Part shown: piece by piece, positions 34,224 through 44,001 of the stretch
Position numbering within the stretch: the stretch's first letter is position 1
How the letters are laid out: every line of letters begins with the position of its first letter
Assembly (NCBI GenBank): GCA_038501625.1
Contig: JAZAYU010000005.1
Location: 8,705,484 to 8,769,483, forward strand
DNA: 64,000 nt
Direction of reading: 5' to 3'
Source of the DNA: Corbicula japonica
Lineage: Eukaryota; Mollusca; Bivalvia; Venerida; Cyrenidae
Program-made: the position numbers and the translations under genes
Notes under the pieces: model-generated
Seen by the model: only the letters and a program-made list of their open reading frames with translations
Databases searched by the model: none
Told to the model about the DNA's origin: nothing

Positions 34224-34421
34224 ATGACATCAGACAGGCCAGATGTGCTTCCCATTTGCAGGAATGAAACTAACCCAGAAGTGGAACAGTGTCTTGCGAA
34301 AAGTGCCAAATTTGAACACCTGCTTCCTGACAGGCTTCCTATTCTGGGCTTGATCCTCAGAGGATTTGGTACCAGTATGAAGAATGAAGAATTAGGCTTA
34401 TTGTGTGTGAACTGTGGTTAA
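34224..34421 (+). CDS. Second ORF in the TIR element, unknown product
   Basis: After the acceptor AATTATTTCAG comes an ATG and 65 codons to TAA: MTSDRPDVLPICRNETNPEV, then a leucine-rich middle (HLLPDRLPILGLILRGFG), then ELGLLCVNCG with a CxxC pair near the end. Composition looks protein-like. I could not join it in frame to the upstream exons: one possible donor at 33719 gives a stop at the junction. It may be a 3' exon of the same gene with a missing exon, or an independent small ORF. No family recognised. Confidence 0.35.
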   Translation: MTSDRPDVLPICRNETNPEVEQCLAKSAKFEHLLPDRLPILGLILRGFGTSMKNEELGLLCVNCG

Positions 34422-34598
34422 AAAACTGAATGTCCACCCATCTGTACCAAAAGCCTGTTGGATTCAGTGTGTTGTATCCCAAAAAGGAGAAGTGCTAACT
34501 GTTTGTTTAGCTGAACAATATGTATTACAATCTGAAATGATCTGCCAAAACAGGTGTATAAAAAGTTAATTTATGCAAGCATTACTGATAATCTCTGA

Positions 34599-34604
34599 AT
34601 AAAT
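34599..34604 (+). terminator. Candidate poly(A) signal
   Basis: AATAAA (CTGAATAAATTTC) about 180 bp after the stop of the ORF at 34224. It would end a plus-strand transcript of the TIR element. Confidence 0.3.
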
Positions 34605-34632
34605 TTCAAAATTTTCATTTTTCAGTCAATTT

Positions 34633-34646
34633 GTTGCCATGGTAAC
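34633..34646. promoter_or_regulatory. Perfect RFX X-box palindrome, first
   Basis: GTTGCCATGGTAAC fits the 14 bp X-box bound by RFX factors (GTNRCC-NNN-RGYAAC type). A second copy lies at 35403 with similar flanks (TTCAGT upstream, GAA downstream), so both come from a small internal duplication. Confidence 0.45.
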
Positions 34647-35402
34647 TGAATTATAATATAATGTTGTTATACAATATTAACTTAGAAATACATGTATCAG
34701 TTTTTATGGATTATTCTACCAATATATTATTTGTTTTTGAACAAGTGTTGCAAAATTTGTCTTTCAAACATTTAGAACCTTTACCCAACATAAACATGTA
34801 GTTAAGTTTTTTGTGTGCATAGTAGGTCAACTATTGTCAACTATATCAATGTAAGTTATTTTATTATCAAACATTATCTACATCATGAAACTAAGTTCCC
34901 CCCTCCACAGTGCTTAGAAAAAGATATTTTGCAACATTTAGTAAAACTGTGTCATGTCACAATTTGATAATACAAAATTTAATTTAATTTGTGCTCTTAG
35001 TTGTGTAGTTGTTGCTGTAATGACCTCATACCACTTTGAAGAAAATAATACAAAAATATTACCATGACAACTATAGAACTAGTACTAATTGTGTAACATA
35101 TTACTCAGAAGGTCAAATGTTACGAATATGTACATAATATTCAGGTAGTATTAACATGGTAACAATTATTGGGTACAACAACTTTCACCTAAATGGTTTT
35201 GTCACTTTTAATGAAGCTTTTGTCATTTTGTTAACTGCATAGTTATAACAAAAATTATCTTTATTTTCAAAAAATCAACATTTCTGTGTATGGTTTATCA
35301 ACAAACAGACCAGAAAGATAGATTGTACTTAAAAACAATAACATTTTATCATTTAGGTGCCAGTTACCTGAAAAAATGTGTCAAATATGTTTGTTCAGTT
35401 CC

Positions 35403-35416
35403 GTTGCCATGGTAAC
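35403..35416. promoter_or_regulatory. Perfect RFX X-box palindrome, second
   Basis: GTTGCCATGGTAAC preceded by GTTCAGTTCC and followed by CGAA. A half-site (CATGGTAAC) is at about 35155. Confidence 0.45.
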
Positions 35417-35744
35417 CGAAATTTTAGTATTTCATTTTGTAAAATAAGTTACTTGATTTATATATAAATACTATTCATGGGCAATAAACAGAGACTGAAA
35501 TACTGTACTTCTTGTAGTTGTCACATAAATGCACCTATTTATTTGAATATATTTTGACAAAAATAGGCTTTTTCACACTCACGGTGGTTTCCCAAAAAAT
35601 GCTGGTTTTCAGTTAAAATGAGTCGTTTTTGGAAAAAATTTGAATTTTTGTACTCCAAAGTCAACAAGGTACCTGAAAATGATAATAACTCATTTTGGCC
35701 AAAAATTGCATTTTGGACCATTTTTCCCAGAGAGTGCCACATAT

Positions 35745-35935
35745 AGCCTCTGTTGTGTTAAGGTTGTCCTTAGATTTGACCTTATGCCCTAGTTATTAAC
35801 CCTGGAAGACTTTGTTCCACATTCATAAGGAAAACCTGAGTAATTTTAATGATGATTTGTAAACAAAATCCATCTAAAATTTTTGTTAACAAGTTTATTA
35901 TTTGATCTGACCTTAGTGCATGATGACCTAGTGAA
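35745..35935. repeat. Tandem array of ~160 bp units, right part
   Basis: AGCCTCTGTTGTGTTAAGG, TTTGACCTTATGCCCTAG, then CATGATGACCTAGTG; continues the array broken at 32568. Confidence 0.6.
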
Positions 35936-36212
35936 AACTGCAGTCTCATGGATTAAAACTTCAGTCTCTATGGATCAAAACTTCAGTCTCTATGGATGAA
36001 AACTGCAGTCTCTATGGATGAAAACTTCAGTCTCTATGGATGAAAACTGCAGTCTCTATGGATGAAAACTTCAGTCTCCATTGATGAAAACTGCAGTCTC
36101 TATGGATGAAAACTGCAGTCTCTATGGATGAAAACTGCAGTCTCTATGAATGAATATTGCAGTCTCTATGGATGAAAACTGCAGTCTCTATTGACGAAAA
36201 CTGCAGTCTCTA
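35936..36212 (+). repeat. 22 bp minisatellite, about 13 units
   Basis: Unit AAAACTGCAGTCTCTATGGA plus TG. Two interspersed versions, CTGCAG and CTTCAG, alternate in the first half, which shows duplication in blocks. PstI-like CTGCAG recurs through the array. Confidence 0.9.
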
Positions 36213-36620
36213 TTGTTTTAAATACAAATGTATTTGTAAGTAATACCATTAATCATTGAAACATTTCTATGTTAACTACATGATCTTTGTGCCAGAACTC
36301 ATTTTCTTTATGTCACTCCCCTCTTGATTATATCAGCTGATGAATCTATAACTAGGACTTGTTAATATTTCTGTCAGCTTCAAATGAAATGGTGGTGAAA
36401 TGATATTATTCACCAGTAATAATGAAGATTTTCACACCTAGTCATTAGCTTTGGCACCATGCCCTTATACCAGTTATTTTCCAGACTTCTGAAATGAGGA
36501 GAATATATGACCCAATCAGTCTGAGAAGGTCTATTTATTGTCCATAGTTTTATTTTTTAACTTGTATAAAAATGAACAGTGTAAATCAACTTGCACACAA
36601 ATGTGGGCTAATCTGGGTCC

Positions 36621-36903
36621 TAACCCTTTAGTCCATAAATACACCTTTATTGCTAGGGCGAACAGTTAAGATCCATATGAGCCAGCTCATCTGTGCCATC
36701 TGATCAGGATCTGCACTGTTCGCTTTTTGATTTGATAGGTTACTTCTGACCAACATCTGATCAGGATCTGCACTGTTCTCTTTTTAATTTGTTAGGTTAC
36801 TTCTGACCTACTTTCTGACCAACATGCGACCAATGCCATCTGATCTGGATCTGCATTGGTTGCACATGTGTAAAAATGTGTATATAATGGAGAAAAGGGT
36901 TAA
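36621..36903. mobile_element. piggyBac-like MITE with internal duplication
   Basis: TAACCCTTTAGTCCATAAAT to GGAGAAAAGGGTTAA. The segment from GATCAGGATCTGCACTGTTC to the TTACTTCTGACC spacer is present twice in tandem. Confidence 0.8.
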
Positions 36904-36970
36904 CACCTTATAACCTAATAATTTGGTTTACTGGACTTACAAAAGAAAAAAGATCACAAAAAAAACCTAC

Positions 36971-37095
36971 CGGTGTTGCCCTATTTCTATCCCTCGTCTC
37001 CAAATTGCCATGCCTTGCGGCTATCTCCTTAAGGTCTTTCAGCATAAAGCGCTCCGTCTCCAGTCGTTTATCGTCTATTTCCTCCTGAGTTACAC
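36971..37095 (-). CDS. PPP1R16: PPP1R16A/B-like gene, exon 3 (inter-ankyrin helical spacer)
   Basis: Acceptor GATTGTTTCAG (AG at 37097-37096), donor CCG/GTAGGT. Two bases complete the Gly of exon 2, then 41 codons: VTQEEIDDKRLETERFMLKD, LKEIAARHGN, LETRDRNRATP. Human PPP1R16B has GITQEKINEMRAAPEQQMIS at the start, so the G-[VI]-T-Q-E motif is diagnostic. This helical spacer separates the two ankyrin blocks in MYPT-type proteins, and the closing R-A-T-P reads into LHIAAANG of exon 4. A degenerate copy of its 5' start is at 37608. Confidence 0.92.
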
Positions 37096-37569
37096 CTGAA
37101 ACAATCAGAAACTGTATTTATAAGAGGTCGGCGTACACAATCATGTATCTCTATTATGTTCTTTATAGAGTAATGGAGTCTCCTTGATTTTATCTACTTT
37201 TGGACAATTTCAGGAATGGTCTTCTTATGATGTTTGAATATTAATCTGCATGAAAACATTCAATTGCACCATGACCATAGGTTTCTGCCTCAAATTTCAC
37301 TTTGAAGACTACCACCCTTGCCTATTGACTAAATTTACTTGTGGCTAACATGTTTATAATGCATTATTTTAAAAGTATTTTTATTCTCATCCCAAATGTT
37401 TAGGACAATGATTTTTGGTTCCAACAGTGGCAGAAATACACAATTTCTTTTCTTAAAAGTTTTATTTTTTATTCAATTATATTGGTCAATCTAGTCTTAC
37501 AGGTTTCTCCTAACTTTTTTTTATAACCAATCTGACATCAACTTTTATTTAGTGTACGCTGATCTTACA

Positions 37570-37640
37570 AGGCAGCCCTTTATCCATCTTTTTCCTTCTG
37601 AGTTACACCTGAAACAACCAGTAAACCTTGTTCATGAGAC
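37570..37640 (-). pseudogene. Degenerate duplicate of the start of PPP1R16 exon 3
   Basis: On the minus strand GGTTGTTTCAG is followed by GGTGTAACTCAGAAGGAAAA, matching the true acceptor and exon start at 37095 (GGTGTAACTCAGGAGGAAAT) over about 35 bp, with partial similarity into the intron. The exon's first codons would read GVTQKEKDG and then a stop. It lies 513 bp upstream (in gene sense) of the real exon, so it looks like the remains of a local exon duplication. Confidence 0.65.
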
Positions 37641-38339
37641 AGACAGCATAAAACCAGATTTCTTCCTGAAATTTTCTACATCAAATGTTGGTTTATGACT
37701 TCTTAAAAGTTAATGTGTCTGGTGTTTTCTAATTTATAGTAACATATTGTTCTAATTAAATATACAGACTGCCATTTTCTTATGCATCAAAAAGTCACAA
37801 AATTTCTAAAAGTAAAATAAGGAGCATTTTTACTGTACATGTGATAAATACCAAACAATGGAATTCTACCCTTTCCATCTGGAAACATGTAAAAATGTCA
37901 AGTCGTCTTTGACTATAGAGTATTCTTTTATTTGATATATTTTAATTTTAACCCTTTCGCTGCCAACGTCCAAAACCCGAATTGACGTCGTCAGTGCCAA
38001 GGTCAGAATGAGGCTGGTTATTTATAGATATATCAACATAATTACTATGTTTACATGTGAAAACGAAAGGAATAACATTATAGGTCAATATTTCAATGAT
38101 CTGCCTACGTCAGCATAGAAACCCCCGCTTTGCATGCTGGTCTATTATAGAAACGGCAAAAGCCACATCAACAAGTACTTTTAAGTAAAATTGAAGATGT
38201 TTTTTTTATAAGATGGATGTCAGTAGAAAATGAGATGCCATTGTCCTGTATCAGTTGGGAGACATCATTACCCACTTGTCATAAGGATTTAATATTGACT
38301 GGATAATGAAGAAACATTAAAAATAGCAAATATTTAGCC

Positions 38340-38470
38340 AACAGACAGACGGAGGGACGGACGGGGCTGGAAGGAATGGGGTGGAACATGACAGGACAGG
38401 AAAGGAAGACAGGACAGGACAGGACAGGACAGGACAGGACAGGACAGACAGACAGACAGACAGACAGACA
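38340..38470 (+). repeat. GGACA pentamer / GACA tetramer microsatellite
   Basis: (ACGG)-like start, irregular middle (AAGGAATGGGG), about nine GGACA or ACAGG pentamers, then about seven GACA tetramers. Confidence 0.9.
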
Positions 38471-38694
38471 ATTCATTTAAAATGATATTAACTTTGAGGA
38501 ACTACAAGATAGGCCAGAAAACATCATCACAGGGCAACGATTTCTTTACTGTTAGACAATACAAATTGATGGTTGTTAAATTAATGGCTATTGACGGAAA
38601 CTGGCCAGCCTTCTTTCCTGAGCTGAACAATAATTATTACTTAACAAGTTAGACAAGTGTTTTCAGCTGCTATTTTTACATCATGATATTTTAA

Positions 38695-38913
38695 ACCTTC
38701 ACTTCATGGAATATGGCTGTTATCCATGGGCAAACAGTGTAGATCCATATTAGGCAGTCTGATCTAGATCTACACTGTTCACTTTAGAATTTATTTGTTT
38801 ATTTCTGATTAAGCAAACACTGTAAACCCTGATCCAAATGCACAGATTCTAAGGCTGATCTTCATGTACACTGCTCACCTATGGAGTAACTGCCATATCT
38901 CATGGGGTAAAGG
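38695..38913. mobile_element. Degenerate piggyBac-like MITE
   Basis: AACCTTCACTTCATGGAATA to CATGGGGTAAAGG; hairpin motifs still visible (GTGTAGATCC, GATCTAGATCTACACTG). Confidence 0.6.
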
Positions 38914-38917
38914 TCTT

Positions 38918-39058
38918 ATCCAAAGGTTAAAAAACTGAGAATGGAAACCAGTCTCAAATGTCAAGCATCTGATTGGCTGAATGGTTGCCATTACAGCCAA
39001 TCAGACACTTGCAATTTGAGACTGGTTTCCAAACTTAGTTTTATAACCTTCAGCCCTG
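38918..39058. mobile_element. Fold-back MITE, subfamily A
   Basis: TATCCAAAGGTTAAAAAACT to TTATAACCTTCAGCCCTGG. It starts right beside the MITE at 38695. Confidence 0.8.
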
Positions 39059-39277
39059 GAAAATGTAATAATCGGCATATTGGACATCTGCTCCATAAAT
39101 CAAATCAGTTATATTCACTAAATTGCTGTCTCATTGAAGGACAAATAGACAAATTAGAGACATTTCCGGAAGATCCCAAAAGCTTTCTTAGAGCTACTTA
39201 ACCAAAGATCACACAAAACACAACCATTGAGGAATATTTACACCCATCTAGCACTTCTCTATGATAACAGTCTTTCT

Positions 39278-39530
39278 TTAACCCTTTCCTTGATATATAC
39301 GCATTTTTATGCATATGCTACCAGTGCAGATCCTGATCAGACGGCACTGATGTTACAGCTGATCTGGATCTACACTGGTCACACATGCGTAAAAATGTGT
39401 ATATATATAGGAAAGGGTTAAATGCAAATATATGGAGTAAAGGGTTAACCTTATTATTGGGTTTCTAAGAACAACTCAGATCAAAATTTGCCCTAGCAAT
39501 AAAGGTGTATCTATACAGGAAAGGGTTAAA
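39278..39530. mobile_element. piggyBac-like MITE (deleted) plus two tail fragments
   Basis: 39278-39421 is a TTAA-to-TTAA copy with the left hairpin deleted. At 39429-39446 (TATGGAGTAAAGGGTTAA) and 39484-39530 (CCCTAGCAATAAAGGTGTAT to GGAAAGGGTTAA) are two more right ends, so at least three copies collapsed here. Confidence 0.75.
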
Positions 39531-39571
39531 CAGTTTCGATGCATGGGAAACATTTGGTGCAAGACAAAGCT

Positions 39572-39842
39572 TTAACCCTTTCCTCCATAGTTACACTTTT
39601 ATTGCACAGGCAAACAGTTTAGATCCAGATCAGCTGGCACATCCGTTCTAACTGAATATAATCTGTGCCGTTTGATCAGGATCTAAACCTTTTGGTTCAT
39701 TAGGTTATTTCTGACCAGATGAGACCAGTGCAGATCCTGATCAGATGGAACGGATGTGCCGGCATATCTGGATGTGCCGGCTGATCTGGATCTACACTAG
39801 TCGCACATGCCTAAAATGTGTATATATGTAGGAAAGGGTTAA
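39572..39842. mobile_element. piggyBac-like MITE, full copy with small duplications
   Basis: TTAACCCTTTCCTCCATAGT to TATGTAGGAAAGGGTTAA. GGATGTGCCGGC...ATCTGG is doubled in the right hairpin. Confidence 0.85.
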
Positions 39843-41016
39843 CAAAAACTGTGCGCAAACTGTAAACATTTTTTGACTTGTAATGCCAAGTAGCAGGCAC
39901 ATGATGCCCCGAGTTTCTGAGAAAGAAATGACTTCGTCATATTAAAAATCCCTTCATATTTTTGTTGAGAATATCTGTAAGTGTTAATATTTTAAATAAA
40001 ATAAATAGTTTATTTTGTTCAAGTTACACACAACAACTATAAATTTTTGAAATTAGGTTTTCCCCCCTGAATCTGGACCAACTTTTCCCCGATCTGACAA
40101 CCAAAAGCCACCATCTGCTTAACAGTGCATCTAACTTTCTTCAAGATGTATACACTTCCCATTTATAAAAAGAAATCATCAAGTCTCGGAAATGTCACTG
40201 GGCTCTCACATTTGGCCATTATTCATGACCCAATTCCATTTTTATGCCACAAGAAAATATTCAGGACAATTTTTTTATGCCCAGTAAACCAAATATGACC
40301 AAATTAGCCCAATGCTTTCCAAGTAAAAATCAAACGCTTCAATACAGGGAAATTTCTCTAATTATCAGTAAACCTTTCTAACCCTGTAACTAATAGAGTG
40401 CCACATCTTGTAAGCTTGTCAGGCTAAAAAGGAAATAAGTGATATGGAATTAGAACTCTGGTCACTGGCCTATTTTGGTTAGGTTTTTGGAAAGTGTAGA
40501 ATTTGGTGGAGAACTTCGTAGAGATCAACAAAATATTAACTTCATCGATAAGGCTTTTATCCCATGCATGACAAGTTTAGATCCAGATCCTTTTATTACC
40601 CTGGGATCAAATTATTTGCAGGAGTACCTGCACCCCCCAATCCTAAAACTAATAATAACATTAGTCACTTTTAGATTGGGTCATTTTCTTAGCAAGGATT
40701 TAAGTTGTATCTGGAAGACTAACATGTTGCTAATTTAGAACAGAGCCAATTACGTCAATAATTTAAGGAATTAGTGCTAATTATGTCTGTAAGAATCGTC
40801 AACCTATTAAAAAGAACAAACAATTATGTAATTAGAATTCAGTTTAGTGGCCTTCTTTCGGCTCTCTGACAACTGTTGAATTATTTGACAAGATTTGGCA
40901 GAAAAGCCAAACAACAAGATGAAGGAATTATTATGACAATCATTCAAGGAATTAGTGGTGATTGCCAAACTTTTGATTAGCAATTATATTACAATATGTC
41001 ATTACAATAAGATCAG

Positions 41017-41157
41017 TTAACCCTTTACTCCATAGATACACATTTATTGCATGGGCAAACAGTGTAGGTCCAGGTCAGCCTGCACGGATGTGGCAGCTGA
41101 TCTGGATCTTCACAGGTAGCACGTGTAAAAATGCGTAAATATGATGTAAAGGGTTAA
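41017..41157. mobile_element. piggyBac-like MITE, short derivative
   Basis: TTAACCCTTTACTCCATAGA to TATGATGTAAAGGGTTAA, with about 100 bp of the interior missing. Confidence 0.85.
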
Positions 41158-41520
41158 CCTAATTCTTACAGAAGTAACATGATAATTTCCAACTTTCTGG
41201 CCCAAAAATGAAAATTAGATATTGCTGCCCAAAATGGTGGTTCGGACAACACTAATGAATCAACACCCTGACTCCACCCCTCTGATTCCGCCCCTGAGCA
41301 CAACTCAATGTTCGGCTTAGCCAAGAATCCTTTTAGTATCAAGTGACATCGTAACAATAAATAAAATAATTTGAGAGGGTTTTCACCATAAATATTAAAT
41401 GATAATAAATAAACAGATTTTCTACAATAAAATCATTTATGTTCATTAGTGCCTTCAAAACTGAAAGAGCACACATCACCTGAGGTTCATTTACTAAGAT
41501 AGCACTCATATTTTGTTAAT

Positions 41521-41704
41521 TACCGTCATTGTCTGAATATAATCCGCACTTTTTTCCAGAATTTGGCAGTAAAAAGTTGGGGATGCGGCTAATACACAGG
41601 TTTGACTGCTTATACATTGCTTTAAGCCATTTTCATCTGTTCCATCAGGTTTATGGGGGTGCGGCTTATACATGAGTGCGGCTTATATTCAAACAATGAT
41701 GGTA
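41521..41704. mobile_element. TIR MITE, TACCGTCATTGTCTGAATAT family
   Basis: The left end TACCGTCATTGTCTGAATAT is inverted at the right end as TACCATCATTGTTTGAATAT, continuing into CCGCAC on both sides, with terminal TA. Mariner-like MITE by its ends. Confidence 0.8.
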
Positions 41705-41922
41705 ACAGCTCTAGCTCTCCTTTATCTAACAGTTACCCAAACAATTAGAACAGCTTTATAATTGACAGTTAGTTAACAATCAGGGAAGACCGAAATTGAC
41801 TTTCTGTGTTTTCAGGTAACAAATGTTTTCTTTCTTAACAGGTTATTATTCTTGCAATAAATAAGCTTTGAAAGAATAGGAAGTAATTATTCTGCCTTCT
41901 TTTTCACAAATAAACATATAAA

Positions 41923-42010
41923 TACAGTAGAACCTGTCATAAGAAGCCACCCATGAGATTTGTTTGTATCAGGTAGCTGCTTTAAAAAGGGGATGCTACA
42001 TGTTCATCTG
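41923..42010. mobile_element. Half copy of the TACAGTCAAACCTG MITE
   Basis: TACAGTAGAACCTGTCATAA then GAAGCCACCCATGAG; compare 18327. No right end found. Confidence 0.5.
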
Positions 42011-42297
42011 GGGATGAATTTTGGCGCTAATGATATTTTCCCATTGGCATAATTCACTTTTTTTTATAAAACATATAACTGATGGGTTTAATTTCAGTTG
42101 GTGTTTTATTTATGCATTTTCCCTAGTATGAAATACCCAAAATGTAAACCTGCGCAAAATATAATGATACCACAATGTACGGATCGCTGGCAGCTCACTG
42201 TACACAGATTATCTATTAGTTCTCAATTTGTTTCCGCTCAGCCAGTCATAATTTTTTATGCCAAGTTCCATATCCCTTTACTCAGGATTTAATTCTT

Positions 42298-42400
42298 GTG
42301 TGACCAGTGTAGATCCAAATCAACTGGCATATCTATTTTATCTGATCTTGATCTATACTGATCACTTTTTAGTCTGAAATAACCTAACAAATCAAACCCA
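42298..42400. mobile_element. piggyBac-like MITE, left hairpin fragment
   Basis: GTGACCAGTGTAGATCCAAA, TCTGATCTTGATCTATACTG and the spacer AGTCTGAAATAACCTAAC. Confidence 0.6.
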
Positions 42401-43186
42401 AACATGGCAAATCTTCATCACATGGCACTGAAGTGTTGGCTAATAACATCTTCTGAGTGGGTTCAAGCTGAAATAACTGTAATTTGCCCAATTCACAGCC
42501 ATGAAATTAGTCTGTTGTCTCAGAAAATAGCAGAAGTCCTCACTGTATTCATTCCATTAAATTGTGTAGAAGTGTTGAAATACTGCAATCAGTGAGTTTT
42601 GGGCTTGATTTTTTAAGGGTTGATTTTAGTTAATTATTGGCTGAAATTGATTCCTATTCCCATAAAAAGTATGATTTTCCCCTCAGTATTTTTGTAAAAC
42701 TTTCCTTTTGAATGTAAATAATGAACAGTGAAAGGAAGATCAGGTTGTTAACATCATATTAATTGGAACTTGTTGTTGCAACAAAGTGGATATGAGAAAA
42801 CTGTTTTATGTTTTTCCCATTTTGATGTTTCAAGTCACAGTTTCCCCTTTTTAAAGGCCCCGATCCCTTGTCCCCTAAAGCACAAAAAACACTGGCAATT
42901 GAGCCTGAACACATATCAAGACTGCAAGTCAAGCTGCACCTGCTAAAACAAATGGTTCTACAACTGCAAGTTAACTGGAGCACTTTGATAATTTGATGTT
43001 TTCAAAAATTCACATTAATATACCCATAGTTTAAAAACAAGTCAAAGTATAGCAATTTCTTTTTCAAAGGTGGATGGATCAATATGTTCATGGAACTTCC
43101 AAACCCCCAGTGTATCCCTACATGCATTAACATTAATGAAATCAAATATTTGAGTTCCAGGAAATCCCAAGTTTTCAATTATTTGA

Positions 43187-43282
43187 ACCCAAGATCATGA
43201 CTTTATGAAATTAAGACCAGCCTCCAAATGTATCAATCAAAAGCTAGAGTTTGGATCTCAGTTTTATAATCTTAGGTCCTGA
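43187..43282. repeat. Very diverged fold-back relative
   Basis: CCCAAGATCATGACTTTATG to TTTTATAATCTTAGGTCCTG, with an internal TATCAATCAAAAGCTAGA. The same inner motif is at 47179-47282 (TATCAATCAAAAGGTAGA), which suggests a separate subfamily. Confidence 0.5.
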
Positions 43283-43345
43283 AATCTAGGCATTGCATGC
43301 ATCACAGCTGTTGCCTGAACTTGCTGAATGGCCAATGAATGTCAG

Positions 43346-43553
43346 TACTGTTAAATCAATTAATTTCGCTGGAACGAATTTTCACGAAAAAGCCATAAAT
43401 GATATATTTGCTTGGGCGTAAGTTAAAGCATTCATATTTTTCTATCAAGCCATTTTATTACATGGTGAAATTTCGCTGGGGTATTAAATTGGTGGATTAA
43501 GCTTTGTGAGAAATACACAAAATTTAAAACTGTGTAACATTTAAGGATACCGT
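43346..43553. mobile_element. TIR MITE, TACTGTTAAATCA family
   Basis: TACTGTTAAATCAATTAATT, TTCGCTGGAACGAATTTTCA, then a decayed right end near GGATACCGTAGTA. Better preserved at 50855. Confidence 0.55.
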
Positions 43554-43766
43554 AGTAATATAATTAGTATACACTGTGAATGGTGCCAAGAGCTGATGCC
43601 AAACAATGCACCAAAAATATTCTATCATTAATTACATTAACACTACCGATTCATTCCATCAGCACGTATAGAATAAGAACCGGCTGTACAAAGGTTCTAT
43701 GCATCTTGAGATGTTATGTATGTTGTGATGATAAATAAGTGCATTATGGTTCTTTGGAAGATGTTT

Positions 43767-44001
43767 CAACCTTTTCCTCTATATATACACATTTTTAAAC
43801 ATGTGCAACCAGTGTAGATCCACATCACATGGCACATCCATGCAGTCTGATCAGGATTTGCACTGGTCGCATTTTGGTCAGAAATAACCTAACAAATCAA
43901 AAAGCAAACAGTTTAGATCAAATGACATGGATGTCCCGGCTGATCTGGATCTAAACTGTTCGCCCATTTAATAAAGGTGTATCTATGAAAGAAATGGTTA
44001 A
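43767..44001. mobile_element. piggyBac-like MITE, full length
   Basis: TCAACCTTTTCCTCTATATA to ATGAAAGAAATGGTTAA. Confidence 0.8.

Larger units (their letters stand above)
32573..35740 (+). mobile_element. Unclassified 3.17 kb DNA element with TIRs
   Basis: The left end GTGTCACTCTCTGAGA and the inverted right end GTGGCACTCTCTGGGA match at 23 of 31 positions, including CACTCTCTG and GGnCCAAA. ATAT lies directly outside both ends (32569-32572, 35741-35744). The flanks continue one ~160 bp tandem array, whose other units show what the empty site looked like (GAAAAATGTAGCCTCC against ACAATAT/AGCCTCT). Inside are a spliced reading frame, a second ORF, a poly(A) signal and RFX/CRE motifs (separate entries). 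No transposase motif found. TIRs and a 4 bp duplication suggest a DNA transposon; the superfamily is open. Confidence 0.6.
28054..36970 (-). other. Intron between exons 3 and 4 (8.9 kb)
   Basis: Holds a short pearl-like element, a 416 bp tandem duplication, a full HINE, two further tandem arrays, the 3.17 kb TIR element and a 22 bp minisatellite. 30545-30835, 31490-31960 and 36219-36620 show nothing I can name. Confidence 0.7.

Noticed and set aside
35539..35742. 67-codon minus-strand ORF reaching the right TIR
   Set aside because: The ORF reads through the terminal repeat itself and has no recognisable protein features.
36971..37095. A separate gene from the ankyrin exons
   Set aside because: Its frame and phases join exactly to exons 2 and 4, and the G-V-T-Q-E start is at the family position.
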